Shown here piece by piece: positions 44,095 to 54,556 of a stretch of DNA of 64,000 nucleotides (its first letter is position 1; every line of letters begins with the position of its first letter). Made by a program: the position numbers and the translations under genes. Source of the DNA: Gemmatimonadota bacterium (GTDB lineage: Bacteria; Gemmatimonadota; Gemmatimonadetes; Gemmatimonadales; Gemmatimonadaceae); NCBI GenBank assembly GCA_026387915.1, contig JAPLKS010000014.1, positions 202,054 to 266,053 on the forward strand, written 5' to 3'. The notes below the pieces were generated by a model. That model saw only the letters and a list, made by a program, of their open reading frames with translations, was not told the origin of the DNA and did not search any database.

Positions 44095-47000
44095 ATGCTG
44101 AAAGCGCTATTGTCGACCGTGTTTGGAACACGCCATGAGCGCGAGCGAAAGCGCGTGCAGCCGATCGTCGACGAAATCAACGAAGAGTATGCCAAGCTCG
44201 AGGCCTTGTCGGATGAGGCGCTCAAGGCACAGACCGACAAGTTTCGGGCGCTGATTGACGAGCGCACGGCGGAGTTGGCTGGGAAGATCGAAGCGCTCAA
44301 GGATGCGAAGCGCACGGCCTCCGACGCCGAAGAACGCGAGCGCATTGACGGTGAGCTGGGCGGTGCGGACGGTATGGGCGGCCTTGAGCGCGACTACCGC
44401 GGTCTACTTGCCGATGTGCTCGACGAGATCCTCCCGGAAGCGTTCGCCACGGTGCGTGAGGCGGCCCGCCGTTTGGTCGGCACCACGGTGTCGGTGACGG
44501 GGCAGGACATTGTGTGGGACATGGTGCCATACGATGTACAGTTGATTGGTGGCATTCAGCTGCACCTCGGTCGCATTGCGGAAATGGCGACGGGCGAAGG
44601 CAAAACGTTGGTCGCCACGCTCCCACTGTACTTGAATGCGCTCCCGCGGCGCGGCGCGCACCTCGTCACGGTCAACACGTATCTTGCTCGGCGCGACTCG
44701 CAGTGGATGGGGCACCTGTTCGGCTATCTCGGGCTCACCGTCGGGTGTATTGACGACACGGAGCCGGGCACCGCGGAGCGCGTGGCCGCATATCTCTGCG
44801 ACATTACCTACGGCACCAATAACGAGTTCGGCTTCGATTACCTCCGCGACAACATGGTGGTGTCGCTCGACCAGCGCGTGCAGCGCAAGCACGTGTACGC
44901 GATTGTCGACGAAGTGGACTCCGTGCTCATTGACGAAGCGCGGACGCCGCTCATCATCTCGGGTCCGGTGGGGAACGAGAGTGACGCGGAGTACGCGTTG
45001 CACAACGCCGCCGTGGCACGCGTGGTGCGTAAGCAGACCGAACTCGCCAACGATCTCGTGGCGCAGGGCGAGAAGGCGATGGAGGCCGGCGACGAGCACG
45101 CGGCTGGCCTCGCCTTCTACAAGGCGCAACTGGGCAATCCCAAGAACAAGCGCCTGATGAAGGCGCTGCAGGAGCAGGGCGTCAAGCAACTCGTGCAGAA
45201 GATGGAACTCGAGCATCTGGCGGACCGCAAGTTGCCCGCGGCCAAGCAGCTGTATCGTGAGGTCGAGGAAGACTTGCTGTTCGTGCTCGACGAGAAGGGG
45301 CACAGCGTGCACCTCTCCGACCGTGGCGTGGACTTCGTGTCGCCCGCGGATCACGAGGCCTTTGTGCTGCCGGATATTGCGGGCGAGATTGGTCGTATTG
45401 ACGCCGATCATGACGCGACGCCGGAAGAGCGACTCGCGAAGCGTAACGCCATTGAACGGGAGTACGCGCTGAAGAGCGAGAAGCTCAACATCGTGCACCA
45501 GCTGCTGAAGGCGCACGCGCTGTACGAGAACGACGTCAACTACGTCGTGCAGGAAGGGCAGGTGCTCATCGTCGATGAGTTCACGGGCCGCACGATGCCG
45601 GGACGCCGTTGGAGCGAAGGGCTCCATCAGGCCGTCGAGGCCAAGGAAGGGGTGCAGGTGAAGGGGGAGACGCAGACCCTCGCCACCATCACCATTCAGA
45701 ACTATTTCCGCATGTACGAAAAGCTCGGCGGTATGACGGGCACCGCCGAGACGGAGGAGACGGAGTTCTTCCAGATTTACGGACTGGAAGTGTCGGTGAT
45801 TCCAACGAACCGCGACATCATCCGCGACGATCGGCAGGATCTCGTCTACAAGACGCGCCGTGAGAAATACAACGCGATCGTGGAAGAGACCAAGCGCCTC
45901 ACGGGGCTCGGCTATCCGGTGCTCGTCGGCACGACGAGCGTCGAAGCATCCGAGACGCTTGCCCGCATGTTCCAGCGGGCGAACATTGTCCATAATGTGC
46001 TGAACGCCAAGTACCATCAGCGCGAGGCGGAAATCGTTGCGCTTGCGGGCCAAGGCAACGCCGTCACGATCGCCACGAACATGGCCGGCCGTGGCACCGA
46101 CATCAAACTCGGTGCGGGCGTCAAGGAATCCAAGCCGTCGGTGATCAAGGATCCCGACAACAAGGACATCGAGGTTGAGGAGTGCGGTGGGTTGCACATC
46201 ATTGGCTCGGAACGCCATGAGTCGCGCCGCATCGACCGCCAGTTGCGCGGGCGCTCCGGCCGTCAGGGTGATCCGGGGGCCTCGCAGTTCTTTTTGTCGC
46301 TCGAAGACGATCTCATGCGTCTCTTCGGTTCCGACCGCATTGCCAAGCTGATGGATCGTATGGGCGCGCAGGAAGGGGAGATGCTCACGCATCCGCTCAT
46401 CACGCGCTCCATCGAACAGGCACAGAAGCGCGTGGAGTTACAGAACTTTCAGAGCCGTAAACGGCTGCTGGAGTTCGATGACGTGATGAATCAGCAGCGC
46501 GAGGTGATCTACTCGCTGCGGTCGTTCGCGCTTGAGGGTGGCGAGGAGCTGAAGGGCGAAGCCGTGCGCATGGTGGAGCAGGCCGTGGCGCGCCGTATCG
46601 AAACGGCGCTCGCCGCGGAGATGGATGCCCTGCAGTGGGACGTGCCGCTCGTGCGCCAGGATCTCCTGATGCACTACCTGCTGCGCGTTGATTGCTTTGA
46701 AGAAAACGGCACACGCCCGGCGACGATCACCGAAGCCAAGGAGTTGGGGAGCGCCGCTGGTACGGTGGCGTTCAACGCAAAGTTCGGATCGCTCGGCGAA
46801 TATGCCTCGCAGGTACTCGCGTTGGTGATGCTCAACGTGCTCGACGAGAAGTGGAAGGACCATCTCTACGATCTCGACCAGCTGCGGAACGCCATCCACT
46901 ATCGCTCGTGGGGGCAGAAGGATCCGCTCCTCGAGTACAAGCAGGAAGCGTACGTGATGTTCGTGGACCTGATGCACGACGTGCATCACACGTTCACCGA

Positions 47001-47328
47001 GCGGTTCTTGCGTGTGCAAATCGATCTTGGCGGTCCGCCGCCGGCACCGGAACCGCCGCCGGCCGTGAAGAAGCGCTTCAATGCGCTTGGCATGGCCGAG
47101 GACGTTCCGGCGGGTGAAGACGGGGCCTACGATGTGGGCCCGGATGAGGCACCGAAGGCGACGTCTGCCGTGCGTCAGGATCCGACGATCGTCGGCGCCG
47201 GTCGTGGCGTGCGCTCGTTGTCCGGTGAACGCGCGGAGCCTGTGGACTGGGCCAGCGTGGGTCGCAACGATCCCTGCCCATGCGGCAGCGGGAAGAAATT
47301 CAAAAAGTGCCACGGGGTCAACGCGTAA
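44095..47328 (+). CDS. secA: Preprotein translocase ATPase SecA
   Basis: 1077-residue motor that drives proteins through SecYEG. Walker A is GEGKTL after RIAEMAT, and the DEAD-type [17 protein letters not shown] segment is clear. The C-terminus ends with the zinc-binding, SecB-contacting tail ([16 protein letters not shown]). Longer than E. coli SecA (901); the extra length includes an insertion around residues 300-440, similar in position to long SecA proteins of Bacteroidota. Single gene with a palindromic terminator-like site after it. Confidence 0.97.
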   Translation: MLKALLSTVFGTRHERERKRVQPIVDEINEEYAKLEALSDEALKAQTDKFRALIDERTAELAGKIEALKDAKRTASDAEERERIDGELGGADGMGGLERDYRGLLADVLDEILPEAFATVREAARRLVGTTVSVTGQDIVWDMVPYDVQLIGGIQLHLGRIAEMATGEGKTLVATLPLYLNALPRRGAHLVTVNTYLARRDSQWMGHLFGYLGLTVGCIDDTEPGTAERVAAYLCDITYGTNNEFGFDYLRDNMVVSLDQRVQRKHVYAIVDEVDSVLIDEARTPLIISGPVGNESDAEYALHNAAVARVVRKQTELANDLVAQGEKAMEAGDEHAAGLAFYKAQLGNPKNKRLMKALQEQGVKQLVQKMELEHLADRKLPAAKQLYREVEEDLLFVLDEKGHSVHLSDRGVDFVSPADHEAFVLPDIAGEIGRIDADHDATPEERLAKRNAIEREYALKSEKLNIVHQLLKAHALYENDVNYVVQEGQVLIVDEFTGRTMPGRRWSEGLHQAVEAKEGVQVKGETQTLATITIQNYFRMYEKLGGMTGTAETEETEFFQIYGLEVSVIPTNRDIIRDDRQDLVYKTRREKYNAIVEETKRLTGLGYPVLVGTTSVEASETLARMFQRANIVHNVLNAKYHQREAEIVALAGQGNAVTIATNMAGRGTDIKLGAGVKESKPSVIKDPDNKDIEVEECGGLHIIGSERHESRRIDRQLRGRSGRQGDPGASQFFLSLEDDLMRLFGSDRIAKLMDRMGAQEGEMLTHPLITRSIEQAQKRVELQNFQSRKRLLEFDDVMNQQREVIYSLRSFALEGGEELKGEAVRMVEQAVARRIETALAAEMDALQWDVPLVRQDLLMHYLLRVDCFEENGTRPATITEAKELGSAAGTVAFNAKFGSLGEYASQVLALVMLNVLDEKWKDHLYDLDQLRNAIHYRSWGQKDPLLEYKQEAYVMFVDLMHDVHHTFTERFLRVQIDLGGPPPAPEPPPAVKKRFNALGMAEDVPAGEDGAYDVGPDEAPKATSAVRQDPTIVGAGRGVRSLSGERAEPVDWASVGRNDPCPCGSGKKFKKCHGVNA

Positions 47329-47364
47329 TTGATCCGTTCGGCATCGCTTCGATGACAGAACGGG

Positions 47365-47392
47365 CACGCGCCGGCGATATCGTCGGCGCGTG
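47365..47392 (+). terminator. 28-bp near-perfect palindrome after secA
   Basis: CACGCGCCG (47365-47373) and CGGCGCGTG (47384-47392) flank GCGATATCGT, itself nearly palindromic; TCTATTAAT follows. Probably the secA terminator, although it covers the GTG (47390) that could start radC. Confidence 0.5.
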
Positions 47393-48085
47393 TCTATTAA
47401 TCCTGCCCCATCGCTCCGCGAAATGCCGCGTACGGAACGGCCGCGTGAGCGGCTGAAGTCGCTCGGCGCGCATGCGCTGAGCGCCAGCGAACTGCTGGCT
47501 ATTCTCATCGGAACGGGGTGTGCGAACCGATCGGCGCTCGCCGTGGCGCACGATGCGCTGGCGCGGTCAGTCGGCTCGCTGCGACATATGTCGCGCCAGC
47601 CAATCGCGGCGCTGTCGGCGGTACCTGGGCTCGGTAGCGCGAGGGCGGTGGCCATTCACGCGGCACTTGAGCTCGGGCGCCGACTCGCGGCGGAGTCTCG
47701 CGACGACGGCGCCCCGCTGCGCTCCCCACGCGACGTCTGGGCGGTCTTTGCACCTCGCCTTGAGGATCTTCCGGTCGAGGAGTTTCACGTGGCGGTGCTC
47801 GACGCGCAGCACCGTCTGGAGCGGGACATCACGGTCACGCGGGGTATTCTCAACTCCTCGCTCGTCCACCCGCGCGAGGTCTTTCGTGAGGCCATCGCCG
47901 AACGCGCGGCGGCGATCGTGCTTGTCCACAATCACCCCAGCGGCGATCCCACGCCGAGCACCGATGATCGGGCCATTACCTCACAACTGGTGGCGGCCGG
48001 GCGGTTGCTCGACATCCCCGTTGCTGACCACCTGATCATCGGACGAGGGCGGTATATCTCCTTCGCCGAGGCCGGATTGCTCTAA
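47390..48085 (+). CDS. radC: RadC-family JAMM protein
   Basis: 231 residues from the GTG at 47390, or 220 from ATG 47423. The UPF0758/RadC pattern is clear: RPRERLKSLGAHALSASELLAILIGTG at the N-terminus (helix-hairpin-helix region) and a JAMM metal-binding motif in VHNHPSGDPTPSTDD. Despite the name a DNA-repair role is not established. The GTG lies inside a palindrome, which argues for the ATG, but LREMPRTERP before the ATG also resembles the family. Confidence 0.9.
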   Translation: MSINPAPSLREMPRTERPRERLKSLGAHALSASELLAILIGTGCANRSALAVAHDALARSVGSLRHMSRQPIAALSAVPGLGSARAVAIHAALELGRRLAAESRDDGAPLRSPRDVWAVFAPRLEDLPVEEFHVAVLDAQHRLERDITVTRGILNSSLVHPREVFREAIAERAAAIVLVHNHPSGDPTPSTDDRAITSQLVAAGRLLDIPVADHLIIGRGRYISFAEAGLL

Positions 48086-48101
48086 AGAGACGCGCCTGCG
48101 C

Positions 48102-48131
48102 TTGACAGCAGCGAGGGACTCCGGCGATATA
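48102..48131 (+). promoter_or_regulatory. Promoter of rel, probably leaderless
   Basis: Consensus TTGACA (48102-48107), 18 bases, GATATA (48126-48131). The ATG at 48137 follows the -10 after five bases; no Shine-Dalgarno fits between. Confidence 0.65.
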
Positions 48132-48136
48132 GCGGT

Positions 48137-50323
48137 ATGACCACAGCGGTACTTGCCGACATCATCCCGGGGTGGGTCCTCGGGGAAGAGGCGCTTCCGG
48201 ATCGACTCGACTCGGAGTTGTTGGCGCGCGCCTATCGGTTTAGTGAGCGCGCACACGCCGGGCAGACGCGCCGCAACGGCGATCCGTATGTCACGCACTG
48301 TGTGGAGGTCGCCAAGATCCTCGCCGACCTGCAACTCGATTCGGTCACGGTCGCCAGTGGGTTGATCCACGATGTGGTGGAGGACACCGCGGCCACCATC
48401 GAGGATGTGGAACGGGAGTTCGGTCGCGAAATCGCGCAGATCGTAGACGGACTCACGAAGATCGGCCATCTGCCGATGACGAGCTCCCAAGAGCGGCAGG
48501 TTGAGAACTATCGCAAGCTGTTGCTCTCGATTGCCAAGGATGCGCGCGTCATTCTCATCAAGCTGGCCGACCGCACGCACAACATGCGGACGCTCGAGTT
48601 CATGCCAGAAGAGAAGCGGGCGCGCATTGCGCAGGAGACGCGCGACCTCTACGCGCCGCTCGCGCACCGCTTTGGACTCGCGAATCTCAAAGGGGAGCTC
48701 GAAGACCTCGCGTTCAAGTTTCTCGAGCCAGAAGACTACCGTCAGCTTGCCAGTCAGATTGTGCAGAAGCGCGCCGAGCGTGAGGCGTTGATCAACGAAA
48801 TGTCGGAGCCGCTCAAGGCGCGGCTGCATGAATCGAATATTGTGGTGTACGAAGTGAGCGGCCGGCCGAAGCACCTCTGGTCGATCTGGAAGAAGATGCA
48901 GAAGCGCGATAAGCCCTATGACGAGATCTATGACTTGCTCGCGATTCGCGTGCTCGTCGAGAACGTGCAGGAGTGCTATCACACGCTCGGCGTGATCCAC
49001 GGAGAGTGGACGCCGCTGCAGGAGCGCATCAAGGACTACATTGCGAGCCCCAAGTCCAACGGGTATCAGTCGTTGCACACGACGATCTTTGGGCCGAAGC
49101 AATCGCTCTTTGAGATTCAGATTCGCACGCGCGAGATGCATCGCACGGCCGAGTACGGCATTGCGGCGCATTGGGCGTATAAAGGTGGCGTCGCGACGGG
49201 CGGTGACGATCTCGATCGCGCACTGCACTGGTTTCGTCAGGTGCTGGAGCTCCAACTCGACGCCGAGACGCCGGATCAGTTTCTGGAGTTCCTCAAGCTC
49301 GATTTGTACCAAGACGAAATCTTCGTCTTCACGCCCACCGGTGACGTGATTCAGTTGCCGCGTGGTGCCACGCCTATCGATTTCGCCTTTGCCGTGCACA
49401 CCGAGGTGGGGCTCCATACGCAGGGCGCCAAGATCAACGGACGCATTGTGCCGTTGTCGCGCGAGCTGAAGAACTCCGAGACCGTCGAGATTATTCGATC
49501 GCCCAACGCGCGCCCGAGTCGCGACTGGCTGGCGCAGGTGCGCACCGGACGCGCCCGTCACCGCATTCGGCAGTGGCTCCGGCACGAGGAGTCGAAGACC
49601 TCAATCAAGATTGGTCAGGAGATTCTCGAGCGCGAACTCAAGCGGCGGCGGCACCCCAAGCTCGGCGAGGCGCAAGTGATGGCCGCTGCCGAGGCGCTCA
49701 AGCTCAACGACGTGCAGCACCTGTTTGCGTCGATCGGGCAGGGCGACATCAATGTCACGCAGGTGCTCCGTTCGATTTACCCCGACTTCGACGAGCGCGA
49801 CGATACGGCGCTCAAGGCCAGTCCGCTTGAGCGTCTGATTGACCGCATGAAGCGGCCTGGGACCTCAAAGGGCATTCGCATTTCTGGCGTCGACGGCGTG
49901 ATGGTGCGCTATGCGCAATGCTGCCAGCCGGTGCCCGGTGACAAAGTGGTGGGCTACGTGACGCGAGGACGTGGCGTGAGCATCCATCGCAATGACTGCC
50001 CGAATGTGCTCACGTTGGCGCACGAGCCGGAACGTCGGCTCGAAATCGACTGGCAGGAGAATGAAGGGGAGCGGTTCGTCATTCGCCTCGCGATTGAAGG
50101 GTCCGACCGGCGGAGTCTGTACGCGGACGTGGCGCAGGCCGTGAGCGAGACCGGTACTGACGTGCGGTCGCTCGAACTCCGGACCGTGGACGGCCGAGTG
50201 AGTGGCGCCGCGCTGGTTGAGGTCGAAAACCTCGCCCACCTTGAGAAGATCATTAAGGCGGTGCGGCGGGTGAAGGGGATTGTGGAAGTCTCGCGGCGCG
50301 AGCGGATTGCCGCGGACGACTGA
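48137..50323 (+). CDS. rel: Bifunctional (p)ppGpp synthetase/hydrolase (Rel/SpoT)
   Basis: 728-residue stringent-response enzyme. HD hydrolase domain (YVTHCVEVAKILADL, LIHDVVEDT), synthetase domain (GRPKHLWSIWKKM, YIASPKSNGYQSLHTT), TGS domain (IFVFTPTGDVIQLPRGATP), the helical and zinc-finger region (YAQCCQPVPGD) and the C-terminal ACT domain. The intact HD motif predicts that it also degrades (p)ppGpp. Only one such gene is in the window. Confidence 0.97.
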   Translation: MTTAVLADIIPGWVLGEEALPDRLDSELLARAYRFSERAHAGQTRRNGDPYVTHCVEVAKILADLQLDSVTVASGLIHDVVEDTAATIEDVEREFGREIAQIVDGLTKIGHLPMTSSQERQVENYRKLLLSIAKDARVILIKLADRTHNMRTLEFMPEEKRARIAQETRDLYAPLAHRFGLANLKGELEDLAFKFLEPEDYRQLASQIVQKRAEREALINEMSEPLKARLHESNIVVYEVSGRPKHLWSIWKKMQKRDKPYDEIYDLLAIRVLVENVQECYHTLGVIHGEWTPLQERIKDYIASPKSNGYQSLHTTIFGPKQSLFEIQIRTREMHRTAEYGIAAHWAYKGGVATGGDDLDRALHWFRQVLELQLDAETPDQFLEFLKLDLYQDEIFVFTPTGDVIQLPRGATPIDFAFAVHTEVGLHTQGAKINGRIVPLSRELKNSETVEIIRSPNARPSRDWLAQVRTGRARHRIRQWLRHEESKTSIKIGQEILERELKRRRHPKLGEAQVMAAAEALKLNDVQHLFASIGQGDINVTQVLRSIYPDFDERDDTALKASPLERLIDRMKRPGTSKGIRISGVDGVMVRYAQCCQPVPGDKVVGYVTRGRGVSIHRNDCPNVLTLAHEPERRLEIDWQENEGERFVIRLAIEGSDRRSLYADVAQAVSETGTDVRSLELRTVDGRVSGAALVEVENLAHLEKIIKAVRRVKGIVEVSRRERIAADD

Positions 50324-50364
50324 GTAGAGTGTCGTTTTCCCTCACGGCGCGGTAATTTGCAGGT

Positions 50365-50805
50365 ATGGCTCACATACTCCTGATCGTTCATTCGTACGTC
50401 CGTTGGCTCGTCCTTCTGGCCGCCCTCGTGGCGGTCGCGCGCGCCGTGTCTGGCGTTGCGACCGGTCGCTCGTACGGAGTGGCCGACGCCAAGTCCGCGC
50501 TCTTTTTCATGATTGCGATGGACACCCAGTTCTTGCTCGGCGTTGTGCTCTACGGGGTCAGCCCGTTGATGCGCGAGGCGATGCGCAACATGGGTGCGTC
50601 CATGGCCGATGCCCCGACGCGTTTCTTCGTGGCGGAGCATCCAACCTTCATGCTGCTGGCACTGGTGCTGGTGCACGTCGGTCGCGTGCTCATCAAGCGG
50701 GCGGAGCTCGATCGGGCCAAGTTCGTACGGTCCGCGGTGAGCTTTGCAGCGGCAACAGGGCTCATTTTGGCCGGGATCCCTTGGTGGCGGCTGGCCGCGG
50801 TCTGA
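50365..50805 (+). CDS. Four-helix membrane protein, possibly cytochrome-b-like
   Basis: 146 residues with four predicted membrane helices. Histidines at positions 9 (VHSYVRW), 92 (AEHPTF) and 104 (VLVHVGR) lie at helix ends and could bind haem; similar small proteins in Bacteroidota are sometimes labelled cytochrome b. That reading is tentative. TAATTT at 50353-50358 lies six bases before the ATG, so it too may be leaderless. Followed by a hairpin. Confidence 0.6.
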   Translation: MAHILLIVHSYVRWLVLLAALVAVARAVSGVATGRSYGVADAKSALFFMIAMDTQFLLGVVLYGVSPLMREAMRNMGASMADAPTRFFVAEHPTFMLLALVLVHVGRVLIKRAELDRAKFVRSAVSFAAATGLILAGIPWWRLAAV

Positions 50806-50813
50806 GACAGCAG

Positions 50814-50840
50814 GGGCGCCGCTTGGGTCTGACGGCGCCC
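50814..50840 (+). terminator. Hairpin before uvrB
   Basis: Perfect 8-bp GGGCGCCG (50814-50821) and CGGCGCCC (50833-50840), 11-base loop, no T-run. It separates the small membrane gene from the uvrB promoter. Confidence 0.5.
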
Positions 50841-50863
50841 TCCCGAACAAAAGCCAAAGGCGC

Positions 50864-50869
50864 TATATT
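50864..50869 (+). promoter_or_regulatory. -10 element of uvrB, probably leaderless
   Basis: TATATT within AAGGCGCTATATT; the ATG at 50875 comes five bases later. No -35 match at the right distance is evident. The 11-mer AAGGCGCTATA is shared with the gmd promoter. Confidence 0.5.
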
Positions 50870-50874
50870 AGTGA

Positions 50875-52941
50875 ATGCCTCGCGCCCTCTTTGACCTCCA
50901 AGCCCCCTTCCTGCCCGCTGGCGACCAGCCCAAGGCAATCGCCGAGCTGACGGCGGGGCTTGAGCGTGGCGATCGGTTTCAGACGTTGCTGGGCGTGACG
51001 GGCTCCGGCAAGACGATGACGATGGCCAATGTCATCCGGAACTGGGGTCGCCCCACCTTGGTCCTGTCGCACAACAAGACGCTCGCGGCTCAGTTGTACG
51101 GAGAACTTAAATCGTTCTTCCCAAACAACGCGGTGGAGTACTTCGTCTCGTACTACGACTACTACCAGCCGGAAGCCTACGTACCGCAAAGCGACACGTA
51201 CATCGAGAAAGATGCGTCGATCAATGACGACATCGACCGGCTCCGACTGCGCGCAACATCGTCGCTCATGGAGCGGGACGACGTCATTATCGTCGCGACG
51301 GTGTCGGCGATCTACGGACTCGGCGATCCCAAGGCATATCGCGAGACCATGGTGACGCTGCACGTCGGGCAGAAGATCGCCCGCGACGATATTCTCCGTT
51401 CGCTCGTGAAGATTCAATACTCGCGCAACGATGTGGCGTTTGAGCGCGGCACCTTCCGGGTGCGCGGCGATACCGTGGAAATCTTTCCCGCGTACGAAGA
51501 GCAGGCCGTACGCATTGAGATGTTTGGTAACGAGATCGAAAAAATCTCCAAGGTGAATCCGCTCACGGGCGAGTTGATTACTGCCCTGCAGAAGACCGCG
51601 GTGTATCCGGCCAAGCACTTCGTGACGACGCGGCCGACGCTCGAACGCGCCATCGCCTTGATTCGTGCGGAACTCGCCGAGCGGCTCCCGTTGTTGCGAC
51701 AGGCGGGCAAGCTCCTTGAGGCGCAGCGGCTCGAGTCACGCACCAATTTTGACATCGAGATGATGCTCGAGATTGGCACCTGTCCTGGCATCGAGAATTA
51801 TTCACGACATCTCTCGGGACGAAATGCCGGCGAGCGGCCGGCCGTCCTGTTCGATTATTTCCCCGACGATTTTCTGGTCGTGGTGGACGAGTCGCACGTC
51901 TCGCTCTCGCAGATTGGCGGCATGTTCAATGGCGACCGTGCGCGCAAGACGACGCTCGTTGAGTACGGGTTCCGGTTGCCGAGCGCGCTCGACAATCGGC
52001 CGTTGATGTTCGATGAGTTTCTCGCGCTCACGCCGCGCGCGGTGAATGTGTCCGCGACGCCGAGCGACCTCGAGCTCAAGCTCTCGGAGGGCGCGGTGGT
52101 CGAACAAATCATTCGGCCCACCGGACTCATTGATCCCACCATCGAGATTCGTTCGGTGCGCGGGCAGGTGGACGACCTCCTCGGCGAAATCCGTATTCGC
52201 GAACGGCGCGGAGAGCGAGTGCTGGTGACGACGCTGACGAAGCGCATGGCCGAAGATCTGGCCGACTATCTGCAGCAGGTGAAGGTGCGAGTGCGCTATA
52301 TGCACTCGGACATCGATGCCATTGAGCGCATGGAAATCGTGCGCGGCCTTCGGCTCGGTGAGTTCGATGTGCTGATCGGCATCAACTTGCTGCGCGAAGG
52401 GCTCGATATGCCTGAGGTATCGCTGGTCGCCATCCTCGACGCGGATCAAGAAGGATTCTTGCGCAGTGAGCGCTCGCTCATCCAGACCATCGGTCGCGCG
52501 GCACGCCACGTGAGTGGCACGGCCATCTTCTACGCGGATCGTATCACGGGATCCATGCAGCGTGCGATCGACGAAACCGATCGCCGGCGTGCCATCCAGA
52601 CGGAACACAATCGCGTGCACGGAATTATTCCGCGCGGTGTTACGAAGAGTGTGGAGGAAGTGCGCTTCATCACGCGCGTGGCCGATGCGCGCGACGATCG
52701 TGAGGCGCGCGAGGATGACCGCGCATCGCGTGGCAAGCAGAAGCGCGTCGCCGAGGCGGCGGTGCACTACGGGACCGACGATCTGCCGGGGCTCGTGTTG
52801 CGCCTCGAACAGGAAATGCGCGACGCCGCCAAGAATCTCGACTTTGAAACCGCCGCGCGGTTGCGCGACGAACTCTTTGACATCCGCGCCAAAATGGATG
52901 GCAACCGACGCGAGCCTAGGCGGACCCGTGCCGGTCGCTGA
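50875..52941 (+). CDS. uvrB: Excinuclease ABC subunit B
   Basis: 688-residue helicase-like core of nucleotide excision repair that verifies damage with UvrA and recruits UvrC. Walker A GVTGSGKT at 40-47, the beta-hairpin segment [20 protein letters not shown], the helicase motif VI (QTIGRAARH) and the C-terminal UVR coiled coil ([22 protein letters not shown]) are present. The tail of the gene overlaps tsaE. Confidence 0.98.
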   Translation: MPRALFDLQAPFLPAGDQPKAIAELTAGLERGDRFQTLLGVTGSGKTMTMANVIRNWGRPTLVLSHNKTLAAQLYGELKSFFPNNAVEYFVSYYDYYQPEAYVPQSDTYIEKDASINDDIDRLRLRATSSLMERDDVIIVATVSAIYGLGDPKAYRETMVTLHVGQKIARDDILRSLVKIQYSRNDVAFERGTFRVRGDTVEIFPAYEEQAVRIEMFGNEIEKISKVNPLTGELITALQKTAVYPAKHFVTTRPTLERAIALIRAELAERLPLLRQAGKLLEAQRLESRTNFDIEMMLEIGTCPGIENYSRHLSGRNAGERPAVLFDYFPDDFLVVVDESHVSLSQIGGMFNGDRARKTTLVEYGFRLPSALDNRPLMFDEFLALTPRAVNVSATPSDLELKLSEGAVVEQIIRPTGLIDPTIEIRSVRGQVDDLLGEIRIRERRGERVLVTTLTKRMAEDLADYLQQVKVRVRYMHSDIDAIERMEIVRGLRLGEFDVLIGINLLREGLDMPEVSLVAILDADQEGFLRSERSLIQTIGRAARHVSGTAIFYADRITGSMQRAIDETDRRRAIQTEHNRVHGIIPRGVTKSVEEVRFITRVADARDDREAREDDRASRGKQKRVAEAAVHYGTDDLPGLVLRLEQEMRDAAKNLDFETAARLRDELFDIRAKMDGNRREPRRTRAGR

Positions 52942-53341
52942 GCTCACACTCCCGGAGCTCGTCGCGTGGGGTGAGGCGTTTGGCGCGCGCCTCGCGGCGC
53001 CCGCGCTCATCACGTTGTGCGGCGATTTGGGCGCCGGGAAGACGACGCTCGTGCAGGCCATCTGCCGTGGCTACGGCGTGTCGGAGGCGGTCACCAGTCC
53101 GACCTTCGGTTTGGTGCATGAGTATCACGGCAAGGCGTCGCTAGTCTATCACCTCGATCTATATCGTCTCAAAGGGCCCGCGGATCTCGCGAATATCGGA
53201 TGGGACGACGTCCTCGGTGCTGGCGCCGTCGTGCTCGTCGAGTGGCCGGACCGTGCGGGAGATGCGATGCCGACGCCCGATACGGCGATTGCGCTGAGTC
53301 ATCTCCCGTTAGACCCCGACCACCGGGGGCTGTCCTGGTGA
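52928..53341 (+). CDS. tsaE: tRNA threonylcarbamoyladenosine ATPase TsaE
   Basis: Small P-loop ATPase working with TsaB and TsaD to make t6A37 in tRNA. GTG 52928 gives 137 residues with Walker A GDLGAGKT at 32-39, [10 protein letters not shown] and YHLDLYRL. An ATG at 52898 would add ten residues. Overlaps uvrB at its start and tsaB at its stop (GTGA). Confidence 0.92.
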   Translation: MPVAELTLPELVAWGEAFGARLAAPALITLCGDLGAGKTTLVQAICRGYGVSEAVTSPTFGLVHEYHGKASLVYHLDLYRLKGPADLANIGWDDVLGAGAVVLVEWPDRAGDAMPTPDTAIALSHLPLDPDHRGLSW

Positions 53342-54003
53342 GCGACCTCGTCACGCTTGCCATCGACGCGAGCACCTACGTGGGCACCGTCGCCGTGTTA
53401 CGGCACGGCGTGCTCGTTGCGCAGGGCGAGGCGGCAATGCGTGGGGAAAACGAAGAGCGGTTGATGCCGGCCGTGATGGCAACGCTTGCCGAGGCGGGTT
53501 GTTCCGCGCGCGACGTGCAACAGGTGATCGCCGGCGACGGTCCCGGAAGTTTTACCTCACTCCGCATCGCGGGTGCGATTGCGAAGGGGATCTGTGCGGG
53601 CGCATCGGCAGAGTTGTGCGTGGTGTCATCGCTGGCGCTGATCGTTGCCGGTCACGGCACGCCGTTGCCCGCGGGCCGGTATCTCGCGCTGCTCGATGCG
53701 ATGCGCGCCGAGCGGTACGCCGCGATTTACGAGTCCGCGACCAATGGCGGGGTGACGCTCGTCGACTCGCTCGGTATCATTCCCGACGCGGAAATCGCGG
53801 CGACGGCCGCGCGGTTCGGCGCGTCGCCGATTGGGCCGCGGCAGCTGCTCGATATCGCACCGCATGCGCGCGGCGTGGCGCGGCTGCACGGTGGCCCGCT
53901 GGTGCGGGCGGTTTCCCTCGATGCGTGGGAGCCCGCGTACGGTCGGCTCGCGGAAGCGCAGGTCAAATGGGAGGCCGCGAACGGACGCGCGCTCGGATCG
54001 TGA
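53338..54003 (+). CDS. tsaB: tRNA threonylcarbamoyladenosine protein TsaB
   Basis: 221-residue ASKHA-fold partner of TsaD in t6A synthesis. LAIDASTYVGTVAVLRHG at the start and GDGPGSFTSLRIAGAIAKGI are diagnostic. GTG start inside the tsaE stop, and the stop overlaps rimI by GTGA. tsaD is not in the window. Confidence 0.93.
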   Translation: MSDLVTLAIDASTYVGTVAVLRHGVLVAQGEAAMRGENEERLMPAVMATLAEAGCSARDVQQVIAGDGPGSFTSLRIAGAIAKGICAGASAELCVVSSLALIVAGHGTPLPAGRYLALLDAMRAERYAAIYESATNGGVTLVDSLGIIPDAEIAATAARFGASPIGPRQLLDIAPHARGVARLHGGPLVRAVSLDAWEPAYGRLAEAQVKWEAANGRALGS

Positions 54004-54464
54004 CGGAGGTCGTGGCGCGCGAGGGCTTCCGACTGCGCCCGGCCGAGTCGCGCGACCTCGATGCGATTCACGCGATTGAGTTGTCATCTTTCTCTGATGC
54101 GTGGCCACTCTCGGCGTTTCGGGAGTTGTTGGATCAGGCGCACGTAGATTTTGAGGTAGCAGAGTCGCCATCGCGAGGGGTGGACGGCTACATCATTGTA
54201 CTGCGGGCGGCCGACGAGGCCGAAATTGCCAATCTTGCCGTGGCCGAGTCGTCTCGTCGCTGCGGGGCAGGGCGTGGCCTGCTGGGTTGGTTTCTCGCCG
54301 GTGCGGCCGCGCGCGGTGTGCGCACCGTGTTTCTCGAGGTCCGCGAATCAAACGCGGCGGCGCGGGCGCTGTATGAAGCGCACGGCTTTGCGCCGGTGGG
54401 GCGCCGTCGGCAGTACTACCGGAGTCCGGTGGAGGATGCGCTGCTCCTGCGGCGAGAGTTGTAG
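54000..54464 (+). CDS. rimI: Ribosomal-protein-alanine N-acetyltransferase-like GNAT protein
   Basis: 154-residue GNAT acetyltransferase (RimI acetylates S18). The acetyl-CoA loop region reads RRCGAGRGLLGWFLAGA, followed by FLEVRESNAAARALYEAHGFAPVGRRRQYY, a pattern typical of RimI. The order tsaE-tsaB-rimI is common in bacteria and supports the name. Confidence 0.88.
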   Translation: MTEVVAREGFRLRPAESRDLDAIHAIELSSFSDAWPLSAFRELLDQAHVDFEVAESPSRGVDGYIIVLRAADEAEIANLAVAESSRRCGAGRGLLGWFLAGAAARGVRTVFLEVRESNAAARALYEAHGFAPVGRRRQYYRSPVEDALLLRREL

Positions 54465-54494
54465 GGGGGAGGGAACGGTCATCGCGGCGTTGGA

Positions 54495-54523
54495 TTGGTG
54501 ACGCGCAGTGCCGCCGCTAGATT
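54495..54523 (+). promoter_or_regulatory. Promoter of ssb
   Basis: TTGGTG (54495-54500), 17 bases, TAGATT (54518-54523). A strong ribosome site (AGGAGGAG) follows at about 54548-54555 before the GTG. Confidence 0.6.
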
Positions 54524-54556
54524 CATCATAGGTCTGGATCTTTATCAGGAGGAGTC

